A stretch of DNA of 64,000 nucleotides, from positions 310,001 to 374,000 of the forward strand of contig NZ_JAGETY010000004.1 in the NCBI RefSeq assembly GCF_017571525.1. Reading direction: 5' to 3'. Below are positions 25,403-33,646 of this stretch, piece by piece. Both the position numbers and the translations under genes were made by a program. Each line of letters starts with the position of its first letter. Position 1 is the first letter of the stretch. The notes under the pieces were generated by a model. The model searched no databases. It had not been told where the DNA came from and worked only from the letters and a program-made list of their open reading frames with translations. Source of the stretch: Hymenobacter sp. BT559 (GTDB taxonomy: Bacteria > Bacteroidota > Bacteroidia > Cytophagales > Hymenobacteraceae).

Positions 25403-26800
25403 ATGGCTACTCCCGTTACTTCTCCTACCCTTTCCAATTCGGACACCGTTACGCGCTCCTACGCGGGGCCGATGGTGCTCATGACGCTGCTGTTTCTGCT
25501 CTTCGGGGCGGTTACCAATTTCAACGACGTGCTCATGCCCTACCTCAAGGACGTGTGCCAACTCACTGATTTGCAGTCGTCGGCGGTGCAGTCGGCGTTT
25601 TTTGGGGCGTATTTTCTCATGTCACTGCCGGCGGGCAAGCTTCTCGAAAAGCTGGGCTACCAGCGCGGCATCGTGGTGGGGCTGCTTGTGATGGCGGGCG
25701 GCGCGCTGCTGTTCGTGCCGGCGGCCAATACGCGGGCGTTTCCGCTGTTTCTGACGGCGCTGGCGGTGCTGGGGGCGGGCATTACGCTGCTGCAAGTGGC
25801 GGCTAACCCCTACGTGAGCGTGCTGGGGCCGGCGCGGCGGGCGGCCTCGCGGGTGAGCATCGTGGGCGTGGCCAACAACTTCGGCGGGGCCATTTCGCCG
25901 CTGGTGGGCGGGCTGCTGCTCTTCGGCGGCTCGGTGGCGCTGAAGGCGCAACTGGCAGCGCTGCCCCTGGCCCAGCGCCTCACCCAGGAGGCCCAACTCG
26001 TGAAAGCACCCTACCTGGGGCTAGCCGGCTTTCTGGCGGTGCTGGCAGGCATCTTCTTTCTGCTGCGGCTGCCGGACATCGACGCCCTGCCCGAGGAAGA
26101 AGTACTGGAACACCAATCTGTAGCTCAGGGCCGCACGTCGGCCCTGAGCTACCACCACCTGGTGCTGGGCATCGTGGCCATTTTCGTGTACGTAGGCGTG
26201 GAAGTGGGGCTAGGGTCCTTTCTCATCCGCTACGGCGAAAGCCAGGGTATTCAGTCCTTGTCGCCCTTCACCCAGAGCCTGGTGCGGGGGCTAAACGTAG
26301 CCACCAACTTCGCGGGCGAGCTATTCGGGCAAAGCCCGGCGCCGATTGACACTACGGCGGGCTTCACCAAGGCGGTGGGTGCGGTGCTGGTGTCGTCTTA
26401 CTGGTTTGGCTCGCTGGTGGGGCGGGTGGTGGGCATTCCGATGCTGCTCAAGCTCAACAACCGGCTGATGCTGGTGGCGGTGTGCGCAGCGGGCATGGTG
26501 TTGGTCGGCGCCTCCATCCTCAGCCAGGGCGAAACGGCACTGTGGCTCATCGTGCTGTGCGGGCTGATGAACTCGATTATGTGGCCCGTCATCTTTCCGC
26601 TGGCCATCACCGGGCTAGGGCCATTTACCAAGCAGGGGTCGTCGTTTTTGATTATGGCCATCGTGGGCGGGGCCATCATTCCGCCGCTCATGGGCTTTCT
26701 GGCCACCCACGGCGGCGGCATGCGGGTGGCTATTGCGGTGCCCGCGCTGTGCTACGCCTACTTGCTGTTTTATGCCCTGAGCGGCTACCGGGTGCGCTAA
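25403..26800 (+). CDS. Sugar MFS transporter, FHS family (FucP/GluP-like)
   Basis: 465-residue major-facilitator permease of the fucose:H+ symporter type, about 12 helices in the inner membrane. Diagnostic segments are FLLFGAVTNFNDVLMPYLK in helix 1, FFGAYFLMSLPAGKLLEKLG in helix 2 and LQVAANPYVSVLGP in helix 4-5. It should import hexoses (fucose, glucose or galactose) with protons or sodium. Start at 25403 (MATPVTSPTLSNSD); a TACCTTCCG sequence close to the -7 consensus lies just upstream. No sugar-catabolic gene is adjacent. Confidence 0.92.
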   Translation: MATPVTSPTLSNSDTVTRSYAGPMVLMTLLFLLFGAVTNFNDVLMPYLKDVCQLTDLQSSAVQSAFFGAYFLMSLPAGKLLEKLGYQRGIVVGLLVMAGGALLFVPAANTRAFPLFLTALAVLGAGITLLQVAANPYVSVLGPARRAASRVSIVGVANNFGGAISPLVGGLLLFGGSVALKAQLAALPLAQRLTQEAQLVKAPYLGLAGFLAVLAGIFFLLRLPDIDALPEEEVLEHQSVAQGRTSALSYHHLVLGIVAIFVYVGVEVGLGSFLIRYGESQGIQSLSPFTQSLVRGLNVATNFAGELFGQSPAPIDTTAGFTKAVGAVLVSSYWFGSLVGRVVGIPMLLKLNNRLMLVAVCAAGMVLVGASILSQGETALWLIVLCGLMNSIMWPVIFPLAITGLGPFTKQGSSFLIMAIVGGAIIPPLMGFLATHGGGMRVAIAVPALCYAYLLFYALSGYRVR

Positions 26801-26911
26801 ATCTGCCGCAGCCGCGCACGTAAATGCGAGCCTCCGCCGTTAGCAGGGCTAGCGGACTAACCTCTTTCGCCGTCACTCCTCAACGCGCTAAGCGCAACTT
26901 CTTTCTTCTGC

Positions 26912-27466
26912 ATGAAAAGCTTTTTGCCTAAACCTCTCGCCCTGTTCTTGTTGCTTCCTGCCTTGCTGCTGGCGGCCAGCAGCTGCCAGAAAATAGCCGA
27001 CCTGCTGTCTTTCAAAGTCAGTGACTCAACCAACTTCACCATACCGGCTACGGGGCTGCTAGCGGGTACGGCGCTCAACCTGCCAGGTATCGCGGTCAGC
27101 TCAACTTCCTCAAGCACTTATGCGGGCAATAATACCACGGCCGACTACGTGCAGGATGTGACCCTCGACAAGCTGACGCTCACCACTACCGACCCGTCCA
27201 CCCAGACGTTTGATTTCCTGAAAAGCATCAGCATTTACATTGCGACCGACGCTGCCGGCAGTAATAAGGTGTTGCTAGCCTCCCTTAACCCCGTACCTAC
27301 CGGCCAAACTACTATCAGCCTCACGCCCAGTGGCAATAAGCTCGATATGTATCTACGGAGCGGCAACTACACGCTGTTTACGTCGGCCGAGTTGGCCAAG
27401 GCTCTGCCGCAGGATACGAAGGTGCGGGCCGACTCGCAGTTCAACGTGAAGGCAAACCTGAAATAG
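26912..27466 (+). CDS. Small lipoprotein, unknown function
   Basis: 184 residues with a strong lipoprotein signal (LPALLLAASSC, Cys at about residue 25). The mature part is Ser/Thr-rich and beta-stranded without recognisable motifs (SKVDxT-like repeats are absent). Similar lipoproteins in related bacteria have no known role. A 15-bp hairpin follows the stop codon. Likely outer-membrane attached. Confidence 0.75.
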   Translation: MKSFLPKPLALFLLLPALLLAASSCQKIADLLSFKVSDSTNFTIPATGLLAGTALNLPGIAVSSTSSSTYAGNNTTADYVQDVTLDKLTLTTTDPSTQTFDFLKSISIYIATDAAGSNKVLLASLNPVPTGQTTISLTPSGNKLDMYLRSGNYTLFTSAELAKALPQDTKVRADSQFNVKANLK

Positions 27467-27468
27467 TA

Positions 27469-27510
27469 GCGTTGGCTAGCCGGCCGCTTTGCTGACCGGC
27501 TAGCCAACGC
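27469..27510. terminator. Hairpin between convergent genes
   Basis: Perfect 15-bp stem GCGTTGGCTAGCCGG and its complement, 12-nt loop, T-rich right flank; serves the lipoprotein and perhaps the DHFR-like gene. Confidence 0.75.
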
Positions 27511-27535
27511 CATTTCGTTTTTTCCGATACTTGCC

Positions 27536-28111
27536 CTAAGACCGTAGCGCGCCTACGTGCCGATACGTATTGAGCAGCACGCCGGTAGAGGTAGCCTGTG
27601 AGCTGACGAACGCAAGCTCGCGCGCGTCGGCCTCATCCGAAAAAAAGCGCTTGCCCCGGCCCAGCAGCACCGGGTAAACCAGCAGTACCACTTCGTCGGC
27701 CAAGCCCTGCTCAAGCAATAGCGTCGTGAGCGTGGAACTGCCGCAGACAATCAGGTCGGGCCCATCCGTGGCCTTGATGCCTTGGATACCCGCCACGATG
27801 TCGCCCGTCAGGCCCTCGGCGGGGCCCCAGGCCAGGCTCTCGGGCCGGTGGGTCACCACATACTTGGTTGCCGCATTCAGCCCGTTGGCCATGGGGCTAG
27901 CCCCGGCCGCGGGCCAGAAGGTGGCCCAGGCATCGTAGGTGCGGCGGCCCAGCAGCAAATCGAAACGACTACCGTAGGCTTCGACTACAGCAGCCAGCCC
28001 GGCCGGCGTACGGTAAGGTGTCGTCCAGTTGGCATGGGCAAAGCCGTCCCCATTTTCATGCTGAATCACCCCATCCAGGGAAACGTGTTCCATTATTCTG
28101 ATTTTTCTCAT
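27536..28111 (-). CDS. Dihydrofolate reductase family protein (RibD C-terminal-like)
   Basis: 191 residues of the RibD_C/DHFR-like fold: N-terminal MRKIRIMEHVSLDGVIQ, the LLLGRRTYDAWATFWP segment, IVCGSSTLTTLLLEQGL dinucleotide-binding stretch and the LLVYPVLLGRGKRFF tail typical of the YyaP/YwjB group. NADPH-dependent reduction of an unknown substrate is inferred. Not a folate enzyme of the housekeeping FolA type. Start at 28111 rather than a longer frame to 28162. Confidence 0.88.
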   Translation of the reverse strand: MRKIRIMEHVSLDGVIQHENGDGFAHANWTTPYRTPAGLAAVVEAYGSRFDLLLGRRTYDAWATFWPAAGASPMANGLNAATKYVVTHRPESLAWGPAEGLTGDIVAGIQGIKATDGPDLIVCGSSTLTTLLLEQGLADEVVLLVYPVLLGRGKRFFSDEADARELAFVSSQATSTGVLLNTYRHVGALRS

Positions 28112-28253
28112 GTCGGAAGCGCAGTGATTAATTGGTGCGTAATAATTTGTATTCCAAGTCATTCATGGGCCGAAGTAGCAGCTTTTCCTCAGCTTCAATG
28201 CCCTTTTTCCGCCTGACTTTGCTGCCTGTTTGCCCTTCTAAACGCCCTGCTCC

Positions 28254-28796
28254 TTACGCCCTGATGTACTGCGGCGGCACGGCCTCAATGAGCCACACAC
28301 CGTTGCCGGAGCGGTAAAAGATGCCGCCCGCCGTGTGCAGCGCGGCGGCCTCGATGGCCAGCAGCACGGGGCGGCCCCGGCGCTGGCCCACGCGCCGGGC
28401 GGAGGCCTCGTCGGCGGTGAGGTGCACGTGGTGGCGGCTCATTTTCTGCAAGCCCTCGCGCCGGATGGTGGCCAGCGCGGCCGGCGCCGTGCCGTGGTAG
28501 AGCACCGCCGGCGGCTCGGCGGGGGCTAGCTGCAAGTCGACGGCCACGCTGTGACCCTGCTGGGCGCGAATGCGCTGGCCCGCCTCATCGAAGGCAAAGC
28601 GCTGCTTGTCATTGTCTTCCACGATATCCTCCAGCTCGTCGCGGGTGAGGGGGTGGCCGTGAGCGGCGCAGGCGGCCAGCAGGTCGGCCACCGGCACCCA
28701 ACCGCTAGGGTCGAGGTGCAGGCCGATGGCGGCGGGCGCGTGGCGCAGGTGCCTGCTGAGAAACTTGCTGAGGCGGGTGGTGTGCTGGGCGTCCAT
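28254..28796 (-). CDS. kptA: RNA 2'-phosphotransferase KptA/Tpt1
   Basis: 180-residue Tpt1/KptA enzyme, which in eukaryotes removes the 2'-phosphate left by tRNA splicing using NAD+, yielding ADP-ribose 1'',2''-cyclic phosphate. Family motifs are present in order: LSKFLSRHLRH, RAQQGHSV, LYHGT and SRHHVHLTADE. The length is standard. Bacteria normally lack the matching splicing pathway, so the bacterial role (RNA repair or ADP-ribosylation) is open. It is divergent from murB, with a palindromic repeat filling the shared intergenic region. Confidence 0.93.
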   Translation of the reverse strand: MDAQHTTRLSKFLSRHLRHAPAAIGLHLDPSGWVPVADLLAACAAHGHPLTRDELEDIVEDNDKQRFAFDEAGQRIRAQQGHSVAVDLQLAPAEPPAVLYHGTAPAALATIRREGLQKMSRHHVHLTADEASARRVGQRRGRPVLLAIEAAALHTAGGIFYRSGNGVWLIEAVPPQYIRA

Positions 28797-28805
28797 GAGG
28801 TCGAA

Positions 28806-28876
28806 TGTAGCGCCAACGTTGTAGTTGGCGTGGGCTACCGGCCCACTACCGGCGCCGACGGCAAAGTCCGCGCTAC
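28806..28876. repeat. Palindromic repeat, GTAGCG family, copy 2
   Basis: Starts TGTAGCGCCAACGTTGTAG with an inner CGCCAAC/GTTGGCG hairpin and ends GGCAAAGTCCGCGCTAC, the complement of the GTAGCGCGGACTTTG arm seen in the other copies. It occupies most of the 99-nt kptA/murB divergent region. Confidence 0.65.
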
Positions 28877-28895
28877 CTGCCCGACCTTTGCGGCC

Positions 28896-29939
28896 ATGCA
28901 GCTTGAAGAATACGTTTCGCTCCGCCCCTACAACACCTTCGGCCTCGATGTGCAGGCCCGCTATTTTGCCCGCTTCGCCTCGGTAGATGAGCTGCGCCAG
29001 CTGCTGGCCAGCCCCCCGGTGCAGGCCGGGCCGCTGCTCATCCTGGGCGGGGGCTCCAACCTGCTGCTAACCCAGGATTTTGGCGGCGTGGTGTTGAAAA
29101 ATGAAATTAAAGGCCTCGAAATCATCTCTGAAGAGGCCGACACGCATACGGCGCTGCTGCGCGCCGGGGCCGGCGAAAGCTGGCACGGTCTGGTAGAATA
29201 CGCCCTCGACCAGGCCCTGAGCGGCGTCGAAAACTTATCGCTCATCCCGGGCACGGTGGGCGCCGCGCCCCTCCAGAATATCGGCGCCTACGGCGCCGAG
29301 CTGCAAGACACTTTCGAGCGCTTGGAGGCCCTAGCCATCGGCACCGGCGAGCTGCGCGTGTTTTCAAAGGAAGAATGCGGCTTTGGCTACCGCGAGAGCG
29401 TGTTTAAAGGCCCGCTCAAAAACCAGTACGTGGTTACGGCAGTGGTGCTGCGCCTGCACCGCGCCGAGGCCCAGCGCCCCACCAACAGCAGCTACGGCGC
29501 CATTCAGGAGACGCTGGCCGAGCTGGGCATCGAGGCCGAGCCAACCCCGCGCGATGTAAGCCAGGCCGTGGTGCACATCCGGCGCTCGAAGCTGCCCGAC
29601 CCGGCCGAAATCGGCAATGCGGGCTCATTCTTCAAAAACCCCGAGGTATCACAAAGCAAGTTTGACGAGCTCAAAAGCCGCTACCCCACCCTGCCGGGTT
29701 ACCCGGTGCCGGGCGGCGTGAAGGTGCCCGCCGGCTGGCTTATCGAGCAGGCGGGCTTTAAAGGATTGCGGCGCGGCGCCGGCGCGGGCACCCACGGCGT
29801 GCACGACCGCCAGGCGCTGGTGCTGGTAAACCACGGCGGCGCCACCGGCCAGGAACTGCGCGAGCTGGCCGAGGAAATTATCCGGGCGGTGGGCACACAG
29901 TTCGGCATCGAATTGCACCCCGAGGTTAACATCTTGTAG
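28896..29939 (+). CDS. murB: UDP-N-acetylmuramate dehydrogenase MurB
   Basis: 347-residue FAD enzyme reducing UDP-GlcNAc-enolpyruvate with NADPH in the cytoplasmic stage of peptidoglycan synthesis. FAD-binding motif LILGGGSNLLL, IPGTVGAAPLQNIGAYG, the proton-donating Ser in GNAGSFFKNPEV, and the C-terminal Glu region LHPEVNIL are all present; the protein is of the E. coli (type I) kind. The frame is open much further upstream, antisense to kptA, but the ATG at 28896 fits the family N terminus (EEYVSLRPYNTFG) and follows a near-consensus GACCTTTG box by 5 nt. Confidence 0.95.
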   Translation: MQLEEYVSLRPYNTFGLDVQARYFARFASVDELRQLLASPPVQAGPLLILGGGSNLLLTQDFGGVVLKNEIKGLEIISEEADTHTALLRAGAGESWHGLVEYALDQALSGVENLSLIPGTVGAAPLQNIGAYGAELQDTFERLEALAIGTGELRVFSKEECGFGYRESVFKGPLKNQYVVTAVVLRLHRAEAQRPTNSSYGAIQETLAELGIEAEPTPRDVSQAVVHIRRSKLPDPAEIGNAGSFFKNPEVSQSKFDELKSRYPTLPGYPVPGGVKVPAGWLIEQAGFKGLRRGAGAGTHGVHDRQALVLVNHGGATGQELRELAEEIIRAVGTQFGIELHPEVNIL

Positions 29940-30297
29940 GCTATGAAAAAGGGGCGGCCCTGCGCGTCACCACTGCCAGCACCGGCACCACCAGCTGCTG
30001 CCGCGCCTGGGCGGCGACCCAGCACCGCATCCCGGTTGATGGCTTGGAGCCCGGCACCATATACAATGTGCAGGTACCCTCCGCCCATCATCACGGGCGG
30101 CAAGAAAAAGCGCTTGTAGCGCCGCCCGGCCCGCAGCAGGGCGCGTAGGCTAAGCTGCACCGTGCCCTAGGCCGCGTAGCTGTTGATGAGTGGGCTAGCT
30201 GTTTTTGTGGCCTTAGCAGCTGGCTTCTTCACCTCCCAGTTGGTCATTTCGCAATTAATTTGCAGTTTCTGCCTTTCGTTTAGCTGCTTCTGCTGTC
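29940..30297. other. Region without a supported gene
   Basis: About 358 nt between murB and the heme oxygenase gene. A minus-strand frame from about 30160 gives a protein-like start (LRALLRAGRRYKRFFLPPV) and then degenerates into Gly/Ala repeats antisense to murB; it may be a gene remnant. A 59-codon plus frame at 29943 is Pro/Ala-rich and unconvincing. No terminator was recognised. Confidence 0.35.
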
Positions 30298-30870
30298 TTG
30301 ATTACCCCGCCTGCCCCCGCGCCCATTCTGGCCCGCCTGCGCACCGAAACCCGCCCCTACCACGATGCCGTGGAGCAGAACGAGTTCAACCAGGCGCTGG
30401 CCGCTGGCACCCCTAGCGAGGCAGCCACGGCCCGGTTTCTGGCCAAGATGTACGGCTTTCTGGCCCCCTACGAAGCCGCGCTGCTGGGCCACGCCGCCGC
30501 GCTAGGGCCGGCCTGGGAAATACCCGAGCGCCTGCGCGCCCACCTCATTCTGGAAGACCTGCACGCTACGCCCGGGCAGCTGCCGCTGTGCCCGTCCATG
30601 CCGCCGCTGGCCACCGTGCCGCAGCTGCTAGGGGCCATGTACGTGCTGGAGGGCTCGACGCTGGGCGGCCAAGTGCTGGCCCGGCAGCTGGCCAAGGCCG
30701 GCAGCGACTTGCACCGCTACTTTATTGGCTATGGTGAGCGAACCGGCCCGCGCTGGAAAGCGTTTTGCCAACTCTTAGCCCAAACCACCACCGACGCCAA
30801 CGAAAACGACATTGTGCAGTCGGCCATTCATACGTTTCAACACTTAGCCGCCTGGCTAGCCCGCCCGTGA
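30298..30870 (+). CDS. bphO: Biliverdin-producing heme oxygenase
   Basis: 190-residue heme oxygenase that opens heme to biliverdin, CO and iron; biliverdin is the chromophore of the downstream phytochrome. The proximal heme ligand is His22 in TRPYHDAVEQN; GAMYVLEGSTLGGQVLARQL corresponds to the distal helix with its Gly kink. No ATG exists in the right place: the frame after the stop at 30256 offers a TTG at 30298, so TTG is the likely start. The stop overlaps the phytochrome start as GTGA (4 bp), indicating translational coupling. Confidence 0.9.
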   Translation: MITPPAPAPILARLRTETRPYHDAVEQNEFNQALAAGTPSEAATARFLAKMYGFLAPYEAALLGHAAALGPAWEIPERLRAHLILEDLHATPGQLPLCPSMPPLATVPQLLGAMYVLEGSTLGGQVLARQLAKAGSDLHRYFIGYGERTGPRWKAFCQLLAQTTTDANENDIVQSAIHTFQHLAAWLARP

Positions 30871-33176
30871 GCTTACCCGACGAAAGCCTGCTCGACCAGC
30901 CGATTACGCTCAGTAATTGTGACCGCGAGCCCATCCATATACCGGGGTCTATTCAGCCCTACGGCTTTATGCTGTGCCTCGATGAGGTATCGCATCAGGT
31001 GGTGTATGCCAGCGAGAATATCCAGGCGCTGCTCGGCTTTGACCCTGCCGAGCTGACGGGTGCCGAGGGCCTGAGCCGCCTGCTAGCCCCCGAGCGGGTA
31101 GCCGAGCTGGCAAAAGCCTTTCCGACCCTCACCGAGGCCCACTTGCTGCTGGGCGTGCGCCTGGAGCCGGTGGCGGGCCAGCCGTTTTACAAGCTCATCA
31201 TGCACCGCTACGATGGGTTGTTGTGGCTGGAGTTTGAGCCGGTAGCGGAGCAGGGGCCGGCCAGCCTCGACCTGCCGTTTCTGAACGCTGCCCTGAGCCA
31301 GATGCTGAGTGCCGGCTCAGTCGTCGATTTTTGCCAGTATGCCGTGGAGCAGGTGCGCGGCATCACGGGCTTCGACCGGGTAGCCATCTACCGCTTTGCG
31401 CCCGACGAGAGCGGCGAAATCATTGCTGAGGCTTGCCGGCCCGACCTGGCGCCCTGGCTGGGGCTGCACTACCCGGCTTCCGACATTCCGCAGCAGGCGC
31501 GGGCCATGTACCTCAAAAACTGGCTGCGCTTTATTCCGGATGCCAGCTACGTGCCGGCCCGGCTGGTGCCGCTGCGCCCGCCCCGCGCCAGCCGTCCGCC
31601 CGACATGACCTACGCCGTGCTGCGCAGCGTGTCGCCCATTCACATCCAGTACTTGCACAACATGGGCTCGGCCGCCACGATGACGATTTCGCTCATCCAG
31701 GACGACAAGCTCTGGGGCATGATAACCTGCCACCACCTCACGCCGCGCCTCGTGAGCTACGAGCTGCGCGACTTGTGCCAGTTTATTGCCAAAACGTTTT
31801 CGGCCCTGCTCACCTCCAAGGAAAAGCAGGACGAGCAGGCCTACCAGCTGCAGGTGCGCGAGCGCCAGGCCCGGCTGTTTGAGCACGTTTCGACCACCTC
31901 CAATTTTGTGGAGGGCCTCTACCGGAAGACGCCCACGCTGATGGACGTATTCGATTGCAGCGGAGCAGCTATTTGCTTTGATGAGGAGATAATTATCCTG
32001 GGCACCACGCCCAGCCAGCCGCAGATAGAAGAGCTACTGGCCTGGCTGCAAGCCAATGTGCCGCAGGATATTTTTTACACCGACTCGTATGCTTCCCTTA
32101 ACCCGGCGGGGCTAGCCCTGCGCGGCTCGGCCAGCGGCTTTATTGCGGCCTCTTTGGCCGAGGCGCCGGGCAGCTACCTGCTGTGGTTTCGGCCCGAAGT
32201 GGTACAAACCGTGACCTGGGCCGGCCAAAACGAAAAGCCCCAGCACCTGGAAGATGGCCAGATTTTTCTGTCGCCGCGCCAGTCGTTCGAGGCCTGGAAG
32301 CAGTTTGTCGAAAATACCTCGGCGCCCTGGAAGCCCCTCGAAATCAAGGCTGCCCAGGAAATCAGGCTGCACATTTCCGATGTGCGCCTCAAGGTATTCA
32401 ATGAGCTGCACGCCCGTGCCCAGGCCCTGAGCCGCCTCAACGCCGAGCTGGAACGCAGCAACGACGAGCTCGACTCGTTTGCCTACGTGGCCTCGCACGA
32501 TTTGAAGGAGCCCCTGCGGGGTATTCACAACTACTCGCTTTTCCTGCTCGAAGACTACGCCGGCCAGCTCGACGCCGACGGGGTAAGCAAGCTCCAGACC
32601 CTGGTGCGCCTGAGCCAGCGCATGGAAAGCCTTATTGAGGGCCTGCTGCAGCTGTCGCGGGTGGGCCGCCAGGACCTTACCCCGAGCGAAGTTGACCTCA
32701 ACGAGCTGGTGGCCGAAGTGCTCGACCTGCTGCAGCCGCGCCTCGAGCAAACCCATACCTCCGTGGAGGTGGAGGGACCGCTGCCTACCATTCAGGCCGA
32801 CCGGGTGCGCCTGTACGAGGTGTTCAACAACCTGCTTACTAACGCCATCAAATACAGCGACCAACCCATTAAAACGGTTGTGGTAGGCCAGGCCCCCGCC
32901 GGCCTGGCCGTGCCGGGCGTGGCCAATTCATCCGCCTATCATATTTTCTACGTACAAGACTTTGGCATTGGGATTGACCCCAGGCACCACGAAAGTATAT
33001 TTAAGCTCTTTAAGCGTCTGCATGCCCAGGAGAAGTATGGCGGCGGCACCGGCGCGGGGCTAGCCATCGTCAAAAAGATGGTAGAGAAACATGGCGGGCG
33101 CCTGTGGGTTGATTCGGCACTCGGCCAAGGCGCTACGTTTTATTTTGCGTTACCAAAAGAATTAGCTACTCTATAA
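30867..33176 (+). CDS. bphP: Bacteriophytochrome histidine kinase
   Basis: 769-residue red/far-red light sensor kinase. The GTG start at 30867 overlaps the heme-oxygenase stop. The biliverdin-binding Cys18 lies in SNCDREPIHIPGSIQP; PAS, GAF (PASDIPQQARAMYLKNW, then the SVSPIHIQYLHNMG helix) and PHY (LSPRQSFEAW tongue motif PRxSF) follow, then a HisKA domain with phospho-acceptor His544 in ASHDLKEPLRG and a HATPase domain (N box NNLLTNAIKYS, DFGIGID, GGTGAGLAIV). It is complete. The two receivers downstream are the obvious partners. A longer frame beginning at 30765 lies antisense-free inside the heme-oxygenase gene and is rejected. Confidence 0.94.
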   Translation: MSLPDESLLDQPITLSNCDREPIHIPGSIQPYGFMLCLDEVSHQVVYASENIQALLGFDPAELTGAEGLSRLLAPERVAELAKAFPTLTEAHLLLGVRLEPVAGQPFYKLIMHRYDGLLWLEFEPVAEQGPASLDLPFLNAALSQMLSAGSVVDFCQYAVEQVRGITGFDRVAIYRFAPDESGEIIAEACRPDLAPWLGLHYPASDIPQQARAMYLKNWLRFIPDASYVPARLVPLRPPRASRPPDMTYAVLRSVSPIHIQYLHNMGSAATMTISLIQDDKLWGMITCHHLTPRLVSYELRDLCQFIAKTFSALLTSKEKQDEQAYQLQVRERQARLFEHVSTTSNFVEGLYRKTPTLMDVFDCSGAAICFDEEIIILGTTPSQPQIEELLAWLQANVPQDIFYTDSYASLNPAGLALRGSASGFIAASLAEAPGSYLLWFRPEVVQTVTWAGQNEKPQHLEDGQIFLSPRQSFEAWKQFVENTSAPWKPLEIKAAQEIRLHISDVRLKVFNELHARAQALSRLNAELERSNDELDSFAYVASHDLKEPLRGIHNYSLFLLEDYAGQLDADGVSKLQTLVRLSQRMESLIEGLLQLSRVGRQDLTPSEVDLNELVAEVLDLLQPRLEQTHTSVEVEGPLPTIQADRVRLYEVFNNLLTNAIKYSDQPIKTVVVGQAPAGLAVPGVANSSAYHIFYVQDFGIGIDPRHHESIFKLFKRLHAQEKYGGGTGAGLAIVKKMVEKHGGRLWVDSALGQGATFYFALPKELATL

Positions 33177-33189
33177 ATTTATCAGAACC

Positions 33190-33636
33190 GTGCTTAACAA
33201 TCCTTTAAAACCTGTACTAGTCGTTGAGGACAGCGCCGAGGACTTTACGGCGCTGGGGCGGGCTTTTCGCAAGCACGCCCTCCAAAACCCCGTGCTGCGC
33301 TGTGAAGACGGCGACCAGGCCCTGAGCTACCTGCAAGGCTATGGCAAGGCCGTAGGCTGGCCGGCCACGCTGCCCGCCATTGTGCTGCTCGACCTGAACC
33401 TGCCGGGCACCGATGGCCGCGCTGTGCTCAAAGAGCTTAAGAACGACCCGCTGCTCAATGCTATTCCGGTCATTATTTTCAGCACCTCTTCGAGCATACG
33501 CGACATTGAGGACTGCTACCGGCTAGGGGCCAACAGCTACCTCACCAAGCCCATTGACTACGCGGCGCTGGAAGAAAAAATCCGACTAACTATTACGTAC
33601 TGGCTGGGCACTTCGGAGCTGCCCCCGCTGAACTGA
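33190..33636 (+). CDS. Single-domain response regulator (Rcp1-like)
   Basis: 148-residue CheY-like receiver with no output domain. Acidic pair in VVEDSAED, phospho-acceptor Asp68 in LLDLNLPGTDG, Ser/Thr in IIFSTSSS and the Lys in YLTKPIDYAAL. This is the form (Rcp1 family) usually paired with phytochromes. GTG start at 33190, 13 nt after the kinase stop. Likely phosphorylated by the bacteriophytochrome; downstream target unknown. Confidence 0.93.
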   Translation: MLNNPLKPVLVVEDSAEDFTALGRAFRKHALQNPVLRCEDGDQALSYLQGYGKAVGWPATLPAIVLLDLNLPGTDGRAVLKELKNDPLLNAIPVIIFSTSSSIRDIEDCYRLGANSYLTKPIDYAALEEKIRLTITYWLGTSELPPLN

Positions 33637-33646
33637 GCCGCACCGC

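Noticed and set aside
29699..30160. 154-codon minus frame after murB as a gene
   Set aside because: Most of it is antisense to murB; only the first 50 codons look protein-like, so at best a remnant.
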